Assembly: GCF_001748285.1 (NCBI RefSeq)
Contig: NZ_BDGT01000002.1
Location: forward strand, 175,566 to 239,565
DNA: 64,000 bases
Origin: Thermogemmatispora onikobensis
Lineage (GTDB): Bacteria > Chloroflexota > Ktedonobacteria > Ktedonobacterales > Ktedonobacteraceae
Direction of reading: 5' to 3'
Part shown: piece after piece, positions 63,939-64,000 of the stretch
Numbering within the stretch: the first letter of the stretch is position 1
How the letters are laid out: the number at the start of each line of letters is the position of its first letter
Notes under the pieces: model-generated
Told to the model about the DNA's origin: nothing
The model's database searches: none
What the model saw: only the letters and a program-made list of their open reading frames with translations
Position numbers and translations under genes: made by a program

Positions 63939-64000
63939 CCTGGGTATCAGTCTGGGGCATCTGCCTCCGGGTCGCTTCAACGCCATTACCGATGTGCCTG
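63916..64000 (+). CDS. DmpA/P1-family peptidase (truncated by window edge)
   Basis: The first 28 codons read MTRARLRDLGISLGHLPPGR followed by FNAITDVP. This is the characteristic beginning of the L-aminopeptidase/D-esterase DmpA (S58) family, in which the protein self-cleaves before a catalytic Ser further on. An in-frame TGA at 63910-63912 rules out an earlier start. The active-site Ser lies beyond the window. Confidence 0.75.
   Translation, partial: MTRARLRDLGISLGHLPPGRFNAITDVP

Overview
The window is one contiguous stretch of a GC-rich bacterial chromosome. Gene content points to the Chloroflexota, most likely class Ktedonobacteria (Thermogemmatispora/Ktedonobacter-like): an MglA/roadblock module, a DUF4388 protein, XRE regulators with TPR-like tails, cyanobacteria-style Pho boxes and a PP2C phosphatase with an extracytoplasmic tail. 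This assignment is inferred from gene families only. I see no prophage, insertion sequence, integrase gene or CRISPR array.

Layout. 1-6.6 kb (minus): a purine-catabolic operon with adenine deaminase, the FAD subunit of a xanthine dehydrogenase-type enzyme, a fused 2Fe-2S/molybdopterin subunit and a truncated FMN-dependent hydroxy-acid oxidase. 7.1-12.5 kb: an ABC exporter pair, a tandem-HTH regulator with a palindrome in its leader, and an APC permease. 13.2-16 kb: guaB after a 791-nt gene-free leader, then an amidase. 16.2-18 kb: two roadblock proteins and an MglA-type GTPase, embedded in tetranucleotide-periodic DNA. 18-22 kb: DUF429, EamA, HAD and DUF402 genes. 22.1-27 kb: a seryl-tRNA synthetase homologue that has lost its catalytic motifs, tRNA-Ser(UGA), a DUF4388/winged-helix protein behind a 35-nt alternating purine-pyrimidine tract, and a sigma-54-type AAA+ activator. 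27-31 kb: moeA, tRNA-Glu, a VKOR protein and a PhzF protein.

30.9-37.1 kb (minus) is a phosphate operon, pstS-pstC-pstA-pstB-small ORF-pstB-response regulator, preceded by five TTAA-cored boxes at 10-11 bp spacing just upstream of a -10 element. 37.4-40 kb: a ClpC-like unfoldase whose second ATPase domain has lost the Walker B Asp-Glu pair. 40.6-44 kb: queuosine genes (queF, a queuosine-precursor transporter, queC) and a tRNA-dihydrouridine synthase. 44.4-46.8 kb: an acyl-CoA dehydrogenase and an esterase. 46.8-53.6 kb (minus): an exopolysaccharide cluster with two glycosyltransferases, a polyprenyl glycosylphosphotransferase, a Wzz-like protein and a CpsD-like protein without a P-loop. 54.5-64 kb (plus): PP2C phosphatase, aspS, an ArsR-family regulator, tRNA-Arg(GCG), a histidine phosphatase, an orphan VirB11-like ATPase, an MshA-like glycosyltransferase and the start of a DmpA-type peptidase.

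The recurring theme is homologues of well-known enzymes with key catalytic residues replaced (SerRS-like, Clp second domain, CpsD-like). These, the MglA/roadblock module and the Pho-box array are the points most worth follow-up.
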